Origin: Gordionus sp. m RMFG-2023 | Lineage: Eukaryota; Nematomorpha; Gordioida; Chordodea; Parachordodidae | Assembly (NCBI RefSeq): GCF_954871325.1 | Contig: NC_088776.1 | Coordinates: 12,400,052-12,464,051, forward strand | Direction of reading: 5' to 3' | Length of the DNA: 64,000 nucleotides | Shown: positions 12,301-25,339 of the stretch, one piece after another | Layout of the letters: every line of letters begins with the position of its first letter | Numbering within the stretch: position 1 is the first letter of the stretch | Made by a program: the position numbers and the translations under genes | Notes under the pieces: model-generated | Seen by the model: the letters and a program-made list of their open reading frames with translations, nothing else | The model's database searches: none | Told to the model about the DNA's origin: nothing

Positions 12301-15300
12301 TTAGTTCTGGACTAGATGGATCATACTAAAAATTGATTTAGCAGTAGACCAATCTTACTGAAAGTCTGTAATTTCATTTGTGACCTGATGAGTAAATCAA
12401 TGGAATCTTATTCATATTTATATTAGTATTTACCCAAATTTATTATATTATATATAAAAAAAATGTTTATAAACCGAAATCACTCATGTAATTCAACCAA
12501 AATATAAGTAAACTTATTTTTATGAAAATTTTGATTGTGTTTTTTGACCCTAACCTACTTTTTAATTAAAATGTGTTTTCCTAATGTTCTCGAATTCATA
12601 TAATATAATTTTTTTGTTAAATTATAATAAAGAACATTTAGAATTTATTCTCTCTTAATATATTATATGTACAGGTAAGTTGTTATAGCCTATTTTTTAA
12701 TAATAGAAATTTAATAAAATTGTATAGGAAACTCCAAAAATTTTTTATTCTAAATTCCTTTCAATATGTTTTCATGGAATATATCTAACTGTAGAGAGAC
12801 GATTCCAAAATGTCTGGCTATCTTTTTTGCTAAATTTTGTTGTAAGAGATCTTACACTATATAAATAATTTGTTATTTTATTTCCAATGATTAATATTGA
12901 GTTTCTTACAATAATTTTAGCTGTATTTTGTAAAGTATTTCAAAGGCAAATTAAAAATATGAGTGGTAGAAATTAATTTTAGACAATCCATCATATAATT
13001 CTTTAGCTAATTCTTTTTATATCGACCTGGCACAATCCTCGCCCAGGTTTTATTAAAAATAACTTCTAGACCGGACCCAGGTTTTTATTTTTTAAGTCCG
13101 ACGGGGTTCGGATATTTTTAAATTGTACTATTTTATGGCCACTCTGAGCCTGGTAAACATCTATGATAAATAGATGATTCAAATATTTTAGAGCCTGGTA
13201 AACATCTATGATAAATAGATGATAAATTCTGTATCAAATATTATAGTCAATTATGAATATCAGGATTCTTACAAATATTGTTGCTTATTTTTTCGTAGTT
13301 AATCTTCATGCTATAGAGTTTAGGACTTCTATATTAATTTAAAAGTTTATGTATTATATGAATAAATAAAATATTTACCTTATATTATCCTTCTGAAATT
13401 GAGTCAATCTTATTATACTGATCAAATAATTATCTTTCTTTACATCAACCTATATTAAAATAATAGATACCTGATATTATCCTTCTGAAATTGAGTAAAT
13501 CTTATTATATTGATCAAATAATTATCCCCCGTTATCAACCTATATTGTATATAATAAAGTTAAATTAATGGGAGAATTACAAATTTAGCACCCTCTCCCC
13601 AATTTCTCGCAAGATATCTTAAAATGGTCCCAACCAAAAAATAGTAAGTTATAAAAAAATTTCAAAGTAATTTCTTTTAAATATGGTTAAATTTTTCTAA
13701 GGAAAAGTTTAATGATAAAAATTACCATTAATCTGAGCCTGCGATACTTATCACACCACCACGATTAAATTCATGCCAAAAAATATATATTAACTCTTTC
13801 ATTTTTGAAATTGACAACCATACTACAGTGAACAAATCGATTATCTACCTTCTATGATATGGGACATATGCAATATTGCTGGAATATATGTAAAAAATTA
13901 TTAAAAAAGAACTTCATTCCTTCTATCCTTCACAAGGATGATATTAAATATATTAAAATTTTCAGGGATAATAAATATCGGTTTTGGTTTAAATATATAT
14001 AATGGGTTAGGTTCGATTCGTCAAAAATAATAATATCGGTTATTTGAGCATCGAAAAGTCGGTGCGAACACTGTCATGCAAATTAATTAGAAATGTGTAG
14101 AGGGAAGCACATTTAAAAAAAAAATCTGTAACTAAAACTAATATATAAAAAGAAAGAAAAAAGAAATCTCTTCTCTTCACAAAAAAGGCATTGCTTCTGA
14201 GGGGAGTGTGTGGCTCAGAGATTAGATACTTTAATTGAGAAACTTCTTCAACCAGATTCAAATCCTGCTCGGGACAGTTTTTATTAAGAAATCCATCTCC
14301 ACGAATAGGTTAGGGCTAAGATTGAAATGAGTTCAGCGACGGGTTAGGGTTAGTATAATATATAATAAAAATAGATGTCATTCAGTTTGGTAGCCAGGGA
14401 GCTTCAGTTGAGGGGAGAAGGTGGGGAAAAAGTTTATTTGGAGACAAACACTTTTGAGAGTATTATTTTTTATATGTTATTAGAAACAAATTTGGAATCT
14501 AAGTTTTGGCGGCCAAATTTTTGAAGAGCCGGCCCTCCGTCGCCGCGTCGTGGCTACAGGACTGGTGTACACTCTGACAAAACTCTGGAGTTGTTTAGTA
14601 AATTGATAAACTGATTACATATATCATTGCCTACTTATAAATTGTAACAAATAAACAGATATTGCAAAAATTAATTGCCCGAAAAAACTCTAGTAAATTA
14701 TATATTTTAATTTCTTCAGGCTAGATTTATAGTGGGAACCGATCCGACATGATTTAACAGCTGATCGATTTTTAAAATTTGCTTAAGATTTATTTTCTTT
14801 ATTAATATTAATTTTATTCATGATAATAATTTAAAAAATTATTGATTTTAATAGAGAAAGATTGATCTTATTAAAAAATCTTTAAAATAGCCCAGCTGTA
14901 GCATTTTGCCGGATCGAATCCCACTATATCGAGTCTTAATCACAAATAGTAACTAGGAATCATATTTACCAAATATAAATAACAATCTTTTATCTTGCCG
15001 AAAGCAATATCTAATTGAACAAAGTATTTTCTCGCATTGCCAACTAAGTCATTGCTTCCATTATAACAATCCCCCCCCCCTCCCTCGCCCCATATTATAT
15101 TATGTTTATTCGATTGAGAACTATCTATGAATCAATTCTAAAACTATTTAGTACATTAATGTTATTTTTAAAAAGTAGAAAATTTGTTATGTATGAAGCT
15201 TACATTTATATATTTCTCGGTCAAATCAGTTTCATTTTCTGGATTATTCAATCCAACTATGGTAACATTTATATCTTGTACCTAATTTTTTTTTTAAATT

Positions 15301-18300
15301 TAGATAAATCATAATTTTTATATTAAAATTGATAAAGCGAAAGTTTTACTTTTTATATATAACAAAAACAATTCAATTATTTATAAATACAGGTTTTCCA
15401 TTAAAATTTATTAAATGTAAGTTTCCTTAATTATTATAATTAGAAAAGAACAGTTTTAAGAAGGAGAAAATACACCCTTAACTTACCCCTATCGCTTTTG
15501 GCGGATAAGAGTTTTAATATTAAATTATAGTAAGAAATGATTTTTGCAAACTTGTGTTATTCATAAATGTGTATTGTCTAAATCAAAAACCTGATCAATT
15601 AGAATTTTTTTGGTATTTTCTTTGATCCATTCAAGAGATGATAACCTTTTAATGGTAGTACTCTTTAAGTATTCAAAGATTTGATATACCTAAATGACAT
15701 ATCAACAAATTTATTTTCTAATATTTATTATTAATTCCTAAATTAGATGTTATAATAAATGACTAGGAAGAATATAATGATAATTAATTGATAAATAGTT
15801 AAGGAATATCGATGTTTAAATAAAATACTAAGGGTTTTACAACTATTATTTAAAAGTTACTTCAAATAATTTTAATTATAGATTAAATATTCTAATATAT
15901 ATACCTAGAAAAATTTTTAAATTTTTAGATATTATCATATTTAATAATGTATTTACGTCGCTATAATTCTCTTTCTCCATGAAAATCTGATAAAAAATCA
16001 GATTTAGAACGTCTGGCATTAGGACTTCGTTAATTAAATAACAATAATGTGGGTCGGTGGTTAATATGCACTTTTTAATATAGGGGCAAATTAAATCAAT
16101 AGAGTCATGATATTTCTTTGGCAAAAATTTGTTGAAAATAGTTATGGTAGCGCTGAGCATATAATTGTTCAATACTCTAAAATATATTATGATAAAGGTT
16201 TAATTTTATATATAAATTTATTATGCAGAATTTAATGGATCTCTATGTCTATATATTATATATTCTCAATCCAATTAATTATAAAATTAGAGTGGAATTT
16301 TAGTAATAATGTTAAAAAACCAAATAATAAAAATAATTAGTCAAAGTACATGGCATATATGAAATAATTATTAAATTTTGTTACTTATACCGAAAACCTT
16401 CCAAATCATTCGCATAAGCAGATAAGAGTGAGTCCAGTCCTTTCAAATACTCATAATCAAGAAATACGGGAAGTTTATCGTCACATACGATTTGATTTCG
16501 AGAGCAAAAATATGAGATGTATTTGTCCAGTAATAACTTTTAATTTGAATAATATTTATTTTAAGGTAAGATTATGAGAAATGAAAGACATAATATTTTT
16601 TTATAACAAAGCTAAACGAAAAAAAGCCATTGGATACCATTTATTTTTTTCAATAGTTCTTCATTATATTATTTATATAATTGGAATAAACTATAAAAAT
16701 ATTTTAGTACTTTGTGCTGACAGTTTTTCATGTTATTTTGAAAACTGCCAAAGAGTAAGGAATCTAGTGCTGCTATTAAACTATTAACCTTTGCCCCTCT
16801 AAGATCAAGATTACCTATATCCTTAGGACATTTAAATTTTAATATTTAAGACACTAACACCTTAAGGGTAAATCTATGTACATTTAACTAATATTTTCCT
16901 CCCAAAAATTTATGTTTGTTAGCAGTTAAAATTATGGTAATATGACATGAGATTGAATATATTTTTGATATATATATATATAAATTTATTTGATATTTAT
17001 TTGATATTTATGAGGCCAAAAATTATTAAGCACTATGGGAAATACAAATTATAAGAGATTTCCAAGAATTGGAGCGAGATTCACAATTATTCTAAAGAAA
17101 GCTCATCCACAAGTCATTTTTTAGTCTTACTTAAATAGTTGTGATTTTAAATATGATATTTTATTAATAATATACATTTACAATATAGATTTACACGGGA
17201 ATAATTTGACACCCTACCCAGGGCCTGCTTTTTCAGATCTCAAATTTTAAAATTTCGCAACATATATCGTAATGCTATGATTTTTTCATAACCATTTTTT
17301 TAAATGATATATACAATATAGGGTTTTGATGTTTTTATATCAATCTTGATATTTAAACTCTCTACGAATCTCAGAAAAAAATACAAATCATTTTAATTTT
17401 CTTTTGTCTTATATTGTTAAATAAGAAATAAGAGTGCTCTATCCTTCAAAATCCACTAATTTCAAATATTTGAGCATCTCACTGTAAACTTACTTACGGA
17501 TCGATGGCCATAAGGAAGCTTCCTTAAACCCCATAAAAGTTTCTATAAATTAAATACAATTTGATAAGTAATATATTTATATATTGTAATGTATATAAGA
17601 GGTCTCAAATTACTCAAAGACACAAAACTTTCGTAAGTAGTTCTAGTTTGTGATATGAAATTAATGCCAATATTAAACCAAAATTCTTAAAATGTTAATT
17701 TTTTTCACATTTATGTTAATTTAAACATAATAACAATTCAGAGATTTTACCATCATTTAACACGAATCTATATTCAATAATAGAATAAGAGTAAAACATA
17801 AAAATATACCAAAATCATTCAAAAATTTAAGAAGATTTGATGACTAAATTACTTGCACCTTACCACTTTGAATTGAAAATTTCCCGAAATATTTGCATAA
17901 GGAACTTGAACGAATGAATCTTGCCTTTTCATTTCGATAATCTATAGAATTTAAATATATATTAGTACAAAATAAAGCTGCGTATTTTAATTTAAAAAAT
18001 TTGGATCATTTTATATGGTGCTTTTTTTTAAATTTTGAAAAACCTGATTTCGCGGTAATCATATTCCACAATAAATATATAGAGTGAATCCATTGGGAAA
18101 AAAATCAAGAGGGGAAAAATATGTGGGAGGAAAAAAATATGGAAATAAACTGAATACTCAGATAATAAATCTTCAATATTTAAAAATAAAATAAAACTAC
18201 TTAGGGCAATTAATGTTTACATTTATAATTGTACATCTCTCTGTTTTTATATATCTTCACATCAAACACAGTGCGGCACAAAGATTAAAAAGGTGATTTG

Positions 18301-21300
18301 ACTTGCATAGATTTTTATCGGGGACAAAAAAAATTGTACAAGCTTCCGACCGCCACATAATAATTTTTTTGTAAAGTAAGAAAAAAAATTTGCATGTAAG
18401 AAAAAAAATTTGCATTATTCAAGGTTTAAATAAAATTGCAAAATCCAGCACAGATTGTATGGCTCGTTTTTTAGCCCGACTTTCTGGCAGAGCTTTCGGG
18501 CGATCTCTTATGCCTATTTTTCTCCATCGAAAACTTTGTCGAAATTAGTTAAAATTCCACTATGAAAAAAATTTTATTAATATTATTATATATTTCAAAT
18601 TGAGGTTTGAATTAGGGCTGGGCGCGCCGTGAAATTAAGGGTGACCCATCGTGTCACGTGGGTCACGGCGTGAGTGTGAATAAATTTTAAATTATTAGGC
18701 GTGACCGGGCGTGACGGGCTTTCCGAAAAATTTTCCCGGGCGTGATCGGGCCTGAACATGAATTTCCCGTGAATCACGGAATTTTTTTTTTTTTATAAAT
18801 ATAAATATGCAATTTTATAATTATAATACATATTTTATAATTTAATTTAGTTCTTTTTTAAAAAAGAAAATTTTTTGAAAACAAAATAAATTCCGGCTTT
18901 AAACGTCTAGTGTCACGCTCCTTCTATTTTCTTTTTATGTTTAGGTGTTTTGTCGCGAGATTTTTTACTTAAACTTTAAAATTTATTCTCAAGCACTTAA
19001 GGTAGACTTAATTCTAAATCCTAATTTCAAAAGCCTTAATTTTTTAATAGACGAAGAAAAGGAAGATATTTACAAAACAATCTTAAAAATGTGAAATGAT
19101 ATAAAATTAGATGATATGCATAAGTCAATGCCAACTGTCATTTATAACTTTCCTAATTCATCCTACATTCATAAAAAACCATATATTCTAAATGAAACAT
19201 ATTTTTAGATGATTCTGATGAAGCATCAACATCTACCGATGAAAGCTGTGTGAATTTAAAAGATTCATCCCATAAAACAAATAACAATGACAATATTTTG
19301 AAGTTTTGGAAGCAGGAAAATTTATTTCCTTTTTTAAGAAAATTAGAAAGTAAAATTTTTTCAGCCCTGGCAAATTCAGCTTTTAGTGAAAGGTTATTTT
19401 CTGTAGCCAATCGCCTATTAGAGGAAAAGCGTACACAATTGAAATAAAAAAAAATAGACATTTATCTTTTTCTAAGTAAAAATTTGGATTTATAATATGT
19501 ATTTATTTTTTGTTATTATGGATTATGGAATTAAAAGAATAAATTCAAAAAAGTGTAAAAAATTATAGCATTAAAGTTTTGAAAAATTTAAAAACACCGT
19601 GAATTTTCGGGCGTGACGGACGTGAATCAAAATATTGCCTTTCGTGAGCGGGCGGGTCGGGTCGAAAATTTTTTAGTGGTAAGCGTGAATGGGCGTGAAT
19701 ATTTTTTTTAGTACCACTGTGAGGGGGCGGGCCGTGAATAAAATATTAGGCCCGCGCCCACCTCTAGTTTAAATACCTTTCTCTAAGGCGTTTTAAGCAA
19801 TATGTCAGTGCGTTATTTACCATATGCAGGTTTATAGAACACAAAATTTTTATGATTAAAAGAGGAGTCATATAGCAGGGGTACATTTTGCAACTATTTG
19901 ATAAATTTAAAGGATTTTTTTTATTATAAAATTTTAACGCATTTTTATAAAGTTAAATAAAATGCAAATCGTGAATTGCTTTGCTCTAATTCAAAAGAAA
20001 TTCTAATCATCATTTTATAGTAAGAAAGGAAGCAATTTACATTTTTTCAAAATAGATTTTTAAAGTTCTTTAATGCCTGCCACCCTACCCGATTTATTAA
20101 ATTTTGTAAGCTCGGGCCATGCTTCACTCAATTTTGGCTGAACTTAAAGCCTACTTTCTTCACTCTACACTGAGAAAATTATATTTCCTCCCTCTCCCCT
20201 CCCAAAACTTACCGATATATTGAATATTCATGCTCAATTAATAAGATCAAGTTGCTTCTTGACCTTAAACTTTACACTTAGTAGTTTTATTTTATTTTTA
20301 AATATATTGCAGATTAATTTTTCAATAGCCTTTTTATCCCTACAAATTTTTTCCCTGCAGTTTTTAATTCTTGAATTTTTTTTATTGTTGAGAGATTTCA
20401 TCCAACAGTCTTATATATCCAAGTCTAGCCATTTTTTTCTTGTTTTTTCACTATTTTTTTTGCAAGCTATTTTCCCCCAAAATTACCATATCATATAATT
20501 TTTTTAGAAATACACAAATATTAAATGCAAAATTGTTGTCTGAAATTTGCAGGATAGGTTACTTAAACATGCTGGAATACGATTTCGAATAAATCAGGTT
20601 TTTCAAAATTAAAAAAACTCGCGCTATAAATGATTCTATTTTAAAAATTTGTTATTGCCTTAAATTTGTTTATTTAATCTCTATGACAATTATACATTAA
20701 AAATTTTTTGCTTTAAAGTTTATATATAACCTTTGCTATTTTTTTTTCTAATTCAACCACGTCTTCAACATCTTTCTTCGTTAACCCAAAATCTTGAGTT
20801 ACCATGGTGATATAATCGGTTAGCTTTTTTAACGCATCAACGTTTTCGTAAATTTTAAAATCTTCATAATGAAGAGACGGATAATTTATAGTGAGAATCT
20901 TATCATAAAAGATCTTGAAAAAAGTGTTAGCCAGAATATCTCTCCCTCCATCGATACTTAAAGTGATGTTGAGGATACGTTCAGATGGTATAGCAGGTAA
21001 ATTATCATACAATTCTTGGTAATAAGTTAATAGGCGCCCTTCTAGGGATCCTTCTTTGTAAAGTTTATATAAACCCTTCCAAGGTTCGACTTCGAGGATT
21101 TTACCGAAAACTATATCATATCTTTTGGGGTTCATGGGTAAATTATTCCTATTCACGCAGGAACGATATAAATTTACCAATTTTTTTCTCAATGGTGAAA
21201 GAGTTTGATTTTCTAAATTGACTTTTATCATATGTAAAATTTTTTTTACTTAGATTAAGTGATTATTTAAAAAAAATAGGATTAATAAATTTATATCAAA

Positions 21301-22257
21301 ATATTTAATTCTTTATGTAATTGACTACATTTTTTTAATTTTCTAATTTTACAGGAGTTGCAAAAATAATCTGACATTGCTTCTTTCTTTTTTTTACTAA
21401 GATTGTTAATTACCGAGATCTTACTGCAAATTTAAAATATATTTATGAAGAAATAGCTAAAGGCCTGAGAAAAATATAGAAATTTTATTATATTTCTGAT
21501 AATTTTTACTCAATATTCATTTTAATTTATTTTTGAATTATTTCTATTATATAATATGCTTCTTGGGGGTAGGGGGTGAAGTGTAAGTCTCTGCTATATT
21601 TATTTTCTGCTTTTTAAAGAAAATTTAAAAGCCAATGAATTGGAGTGCTCAACTCGATATTTTAAAAATTTTTGAGTTAGATGTGGATGATAACTTATTT
21701 ATTTCAAATAGATATAAAAATAAAAACTAGATTAAAAAATATTAATTTTGCCAAAGTTATAGCTCAGTCAAAATTGATCACTAACCTTTTCCTATATTTG
21801 ATTTTAAACTTCAACGTTGATTTTCTCATTTTAAATATGTGCGCAAGTGGAGCACTACAATTCTAGGCCGACTATTATTAAAAAAATTTAACCAAAATAA
21901 AATTAGTATTTTTTATCATTAGCATTAATAATTATTAATTATGATATAAAGTTTCAGTTTTATTTACATAACTAGGTCAATTTTGATTAATTGGATTCTT
22001 AATGTTTCATTTCAATTTCGGCCTATAAAAATGCTTTAATTTAAAAAAAAAAAATTATAATTAAAATATATGAAAGTTTTACTATATATTTTGTTTATCA
22101 ATGTTTCATAGGTAAGCTGATAAATATCGTATTGTTTCACATTTTTAAACAAGTTAGCCTGATTTTCTTTGGCCCATTTATCACAAGCGAAATCGTAAAA
22201 GTTCTCACACGGTAAGGAGGACTTTGTATTTGATATCAAAATCAAGACTGATAGCAA
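9347..22257 (-). CDS. M13 (neprilysin/ECE-like) peptidase homologue, HExxH segment apparently missing
   Basis: Minus-strand exons recognised: 22257-22083, 21221-20731, 17941-17864, 17542-17498, 16536-16391, 16176-15957, 15689-15591, 15550-15487, 15054-14970, 10578-10490, 10461-10398, 9796-9734, 9680-9609 and 9564-9497 with 9446-9347. The N-terminal signature is PCENFYDFACDKWAKEN. A long helical part includes LEWIKENTKK, the counterpart of the M13 LDWMDEETK. DINGDLFSPEK matches the VNAYY region. EYIADNEGMKIAF matches the GENIADNGG motif. DQLFFRAFVQ-LYC matches QLFF..FAQVWC. Phases agree at most joins. Not found: the start codon exon, an exon between 14970 and 10578, and a piece between 10398 and 9796. 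Where HExxH should lie, exon 10578-10490 runs into NGQLEDRR (usually DGDLVDWW) across only 28 nt without HExxH. Normally a type II ectoenzyme that cleaves peptides; this one may be catalytically dead. Intron 2 holds a hAT. Confidence 0.75.
13144..13550. repeat. Two local tandem duplications
   Basis: A 33-bp block beginning GAGCCTGGTAAACATC occurs at about 13146 and again at about 13191. A unit of roughly 95 bp beginning ATTATCCTTCTGAAATTGAG occurs at about 13384 and 13478. They lie in an intron of the M13-like gene; GC-rich words at 13020-13150 look like a worn GGCCCGG-family hAT end. Confidence 0.6.
14205..14276 (+). repeat. tRNA-like sequence, possible SINE head
   Basis: It contains an A-box-like TGGCTCAGAGATT and a perfect B-box-like GATTCAAATCC about 40 bases later, the pol III internal promoter layout. 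The T stem pairs poorly and no good acceptor stem is seen, so it is not a working tRNA gene. The following 80-200 bases (to about 14430) may be the SINE body. No second copy was found here, so the class is uncertain. Confidence 0.35.
14720..14940. mobile_element. Small MITE-like inverted-repeat element
   Basis: The left arm 14721-14780 (TATAGTGGGAACCGATCC...ACAGCTG) is repeated inverted at 14881-14935 (CAGCTG...GGATCGAATCCCACTATA). The arms are about 55 bp and the loop about 100 bp of AT-rich DNA. No coding capacity. The pair could be misread as tRNA A and B boxes, but their spacing is wrong for that. Confidence 0.6.
18613..19766 (+). mobile_element. hAT element, internally deleted
   Basis: The ends TAGGGCTGGGCGCG and (inverted) TAGAGGTGGGCGCG are flanked by GTTTGAAT and GTTTAAAT, an 8-bp duplication with one difference. 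Both subterminal regions are packed with degenerate GCGTGACGGGCGTGAA words, as transposase-binding regions of hAT elements often are. The interior keeps only the transposase C-terminus. At 1154 bp it is a deletion derivative, lying in an intron of the M13-like gene. Confidence 0.88.
19240..19447 (+). pseudogene. hAT transposase C-terminal dimerisation domain remnant
   Basis: The frame reads NILKFWKQENLFPFLRKLE, then SAFSERLFSVANRLLEEKR and stops shortly after, which is the hATC signature (FW...P.L..LA..., ...SERLFS...). No BED finger or catalytic block remains within the element. Confidence 0.8.
19870..20600 (+). repeat. Unnamed interspersed repeat, copy B
   Basis: Partner of 7840-8600. Shared blocks include AACGCATTTTTATAAAG near 19938, CCGATTTATTAAATTT near 20090, AGTAGTTTTATTTTA near 20280 and TTAATTTTTCAATAG near 20313. 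It is pyrimidine-rich on this strand and carries no recognisable protein. Confidence 0.6.
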
Positions 22258-23580
22258 TTGAAAGACTTATGGAGATTTTTTTTAAAAAAAGTCAAAATTA
22301 AACTCAGCGGAGGTGTGGGGGTGATGATTAGAGGTAAAACAGTCGGGGTTTTAACTCACCGCCGGTCAATATAAGAAGGGGTGGGATAAAATAAATCCAA
22401 CAATGTCCGGGGAAGCAAATAAAAGATATATTTTTTAACAAAACGTGGTTCCGGAAAAATTATTATAGCGAAACATTTATTTTGAATACTCCTCCGCATA
22501 TAATATCGCCGAAACTTAAATCGCTTATATTTTTTAGCGATTATCGCGACGTGATATTACTGCGAAATAATGAATATATTGTAAATGCATTTATTAATAA
22601 AAAAAACAACAACGTATATTTAATAATAATTTACCCTCATAAGTTCTTAAATCATAAGCGTTAAAAGTTTATACAGGTATTTAGTTATTTATTTGAATAT
22701 TAATTAAGTAAAATTTGGCTTAAATACCATTTTTCTAATATGAGACAAAGTTAACTTAGCAATTTTTTCATGGTCCATCTGGTCGTACATACGGAAGGAA
22801 TACCATGATAAAAGTTTCCCCCTTCCCTCCAATAAAATTTAAAATTTTAATTCATATTATTTTAGTATTATTTTTTTTAAAGGTTTTATTTAAAAGAAGT
22901 ATATTCTAAGCCTAATATAGACTTAGAAAAATAAATTAGCCTCTCCAATATCCTACAAGTAAAAATTATTGGTTTCGGTCCTGCTGCTGCTAATATTATT
23001 ACATAACTTCAAGTTTTATAAACACCGAGGAAAACATAAATTAAATGTAAAAATTTGTGACATTTTCTAGCTACATATAAATTATCTTTATCATTAACTA
23101 TCAATTTATAAATGGGTCGAAAAGTTTTATAGCAAACCTAGAGTTTTAATACAAATAGTGAAACAAAACTTCTAAACTTGAATTAAAACAAACTAGTTTT
23201 AAAACTTGATATAGGTAAATAATAAGCTAGACTATTTCAGTCGCTCTCTTTTCTTTTTTAAAATTATCACTGTTATGACTCTTATTTTTGCTTGCAAAAA
23301 TTTGTATGTAGATTATTTTGACCAAAATGATATTTAATATGGTAATTTAAGGTTGATTTAATAATTTCTTTTGGATAACATATTTCAAGTTATGGCAATT
23401 TATAAAATATTACTTTAATACAAAAATACGTCAGTTATGAATTTCATGTTTTAGTCATTGTTTTAAATAATCATAATTAAAGTTGGAGTGATGAGATCGC
23501 CTGCTTTTAAAAATCTGGAATAAGGTTCGACTTTATTTTTTCACAATTATTTTGTATTTTAATTTTAATAACCTCGGAAT
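22258..23580. other. No gene recognised upstream of the M13-like gene
   Basis: The missing 5' exon of the M13-like gene (start codon and membrane anchor) should lie here or farther right, but I could not identify it. A CG-richer stretch at 22440-22560 (GCGATTATCGCGACGTG) stands out from its surroundings and may be promoter-proximal; this is a guess. Confidence 0.35.
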
Positions 23581-23589
23581 TCCAATTGA

Positions 23590-24240
23590 TCGAATTGCCC
23601 AGAAGAAAATTTTTGATTATGAAGGATTGAATAATTCGATCATAGTCAAAAAAACTTCACTTAAGCAGAGAAACACAATATTAATAAATTAATTGACATC
23701 AAAGGGCGTCCAAAATTAATAGCACTCGGGGATAAACGCAGTTTAACAAATTGTCAGAGAAAATTGCAGATCAAACCTTGTTAATTTGACTTAAAAATTA
23801 AGAGAAATGATAAAAAAAAGAGTTTATCTATCACTACTTGCAACATATTGATTTATTCTTTGAGTTATAAATTTTGTAAAGTTAGTAAATATACCGTCTC
23901 GGTGCTTTTTAATTTAATGATAAGCTAAGAAAATCTCTAATAACAGTTAACCAAAAGAATAAGCGATACTATTTCGCAAAGAAATATAAATATTGAACCT
24001 TTACCGAATGGTCAAAAATATTTTTTGACGACAGGTCTAAGTTTTTATTGGAACTTGAGAATATTCGCAATAATGTAATATGCAAGGCAAATGAAGCATT
24101 TTATTTGATAAATAAATAAATTTTTTATTAAAAAATGAAGTATCTAAACTAAACACTGCCAAAAATTGTTCGAGACAATGCTTAGAAGGTTTCAGCTTGT
24201 TAATAGATCTAAAGGAGACGTCTCTAAATTTTGATTCATA
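23590..24240 (+). mobile_element. Decayed Tc1/mariner transposase
   Basis: Two recognisable blocks in + orientation: KGRPKLIALGDKRSLTN at about 23703-23755, the GRPR hinge after the HTH domains, and YYFAKKYKY followed by TEWSKIFFDDRSKFLLE at about 23968-24050, the FA..H..W...W..V.FSDESKF block around the first catalytic Asp. Several stops and frame changes lie between them. Terminal repeats were not found, so the limits are those of the protein traces. Confidence 0.65.
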
Positions 24241-25339
24241 TTAATATGTTATATAAAGGAATCAAGATGATAATTTTGTTTATGCTTTAACTCTTGATAT
24301 ATTAAACCTTTTTTTAAAAAAATTAATGGTCTTAAAAATAATTTTTTTAAAATAAAATATTTGCTATCAAGCAGTTAATATTTTTGAAAGCAAAATAGCT
24401 TTTGTATACTGTTTTAGCGATAATGACTTTGCTATAGTCTTCGCGATTAGTTTTACTGTTTGTATTAGCTCTAAATAATTTGCAGTAAGGGTTTCTTAAT
24501 ATGAAAAAAACTCGCAGCAGTTGATTCGCGATACAGTCTTCTGAGAACAGTATTCGCAAATGTGTATCACGATAAAGGTTTAGCTATAAATTCCCCGGAA
24601 CCCTATACTAGATTTTTATAACATTTTAATTTTTTTTCTTTTATAATGAAAAATTTTCCATTTTTTTTTGATGAAAAACAATGTATTTATTGATTAAATT
24701 AAGTATGTTATCTAAAGCCTAAATTTATTGATAAATCTCTAAATTATATAGTCTACAAGATTCTGAAAATTATTTTACCTGTTGTTGCCATCAAATTAAT
24801 TAATTGAATGTACATGATTTGTTTAATAGTGAAAATTGTCGATACTAGATTTTATGTTTTGGATATGTAAATTTTGTATCATTTACATTCTATGCAATAT
24901 TTAATAATTATATAAAATGTACATACAAAAAAGGAATGTTAAAATTTATTATAGAATAATAATATAATTATTGTTAATTTATTTAATAAAAATTTTATTT
25001 GTGAGACCCTCGGCATTAGAAAATTAATATTAAAGTTTGCTTAAATATATAATGCAGTCTTGGTCGAACAGTTTTAGATTAGTATTCACCAATTGGTTCA
25101 GTTCGTTTTTAAAAAATAAATGTTTGTTTCATTCAGGTTGAATTTTTTAAATATTGGTCCGCTTAGATTCACAATATAAATATTGAATAACGCGACCAAA
25201 TTTTTTTCTTGCAAATTAAATAGTTATGAAAAAAATGTATGTGTGAGTTTAGGATAGATGAAAATTTTAATTAAATATGTATATATATTTATATTTAAAT
25301 AACCAAAATAATTTATATTATAATTTTTTATTGTTATCT

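Noticed and set aside
13730-13790. A minus-strand WHEFNRGG string that could be read as a degenerate HExxH of the M13-like gene
   Set aside because: It has no second His, is followed at once by stops, lies in no phased exon, and the flanking M13 blocks join elsewhere (10578-10398).
13800-13870. A minus-strand KVDN...MVVN string resembling the M13 region before VNAYY
   Set aside because: Tempting as the missing exon, but no splice pair gives the phase required by the exon at 10578, so it was left out.
14880-14935. TAGCCCAGCTGT and GGATCGAATCCC as pol III A and B boxes
   Set aside because: They are only about 11 bases apart, too close for a tRNA gene, and belong to the right arm of a MITE.
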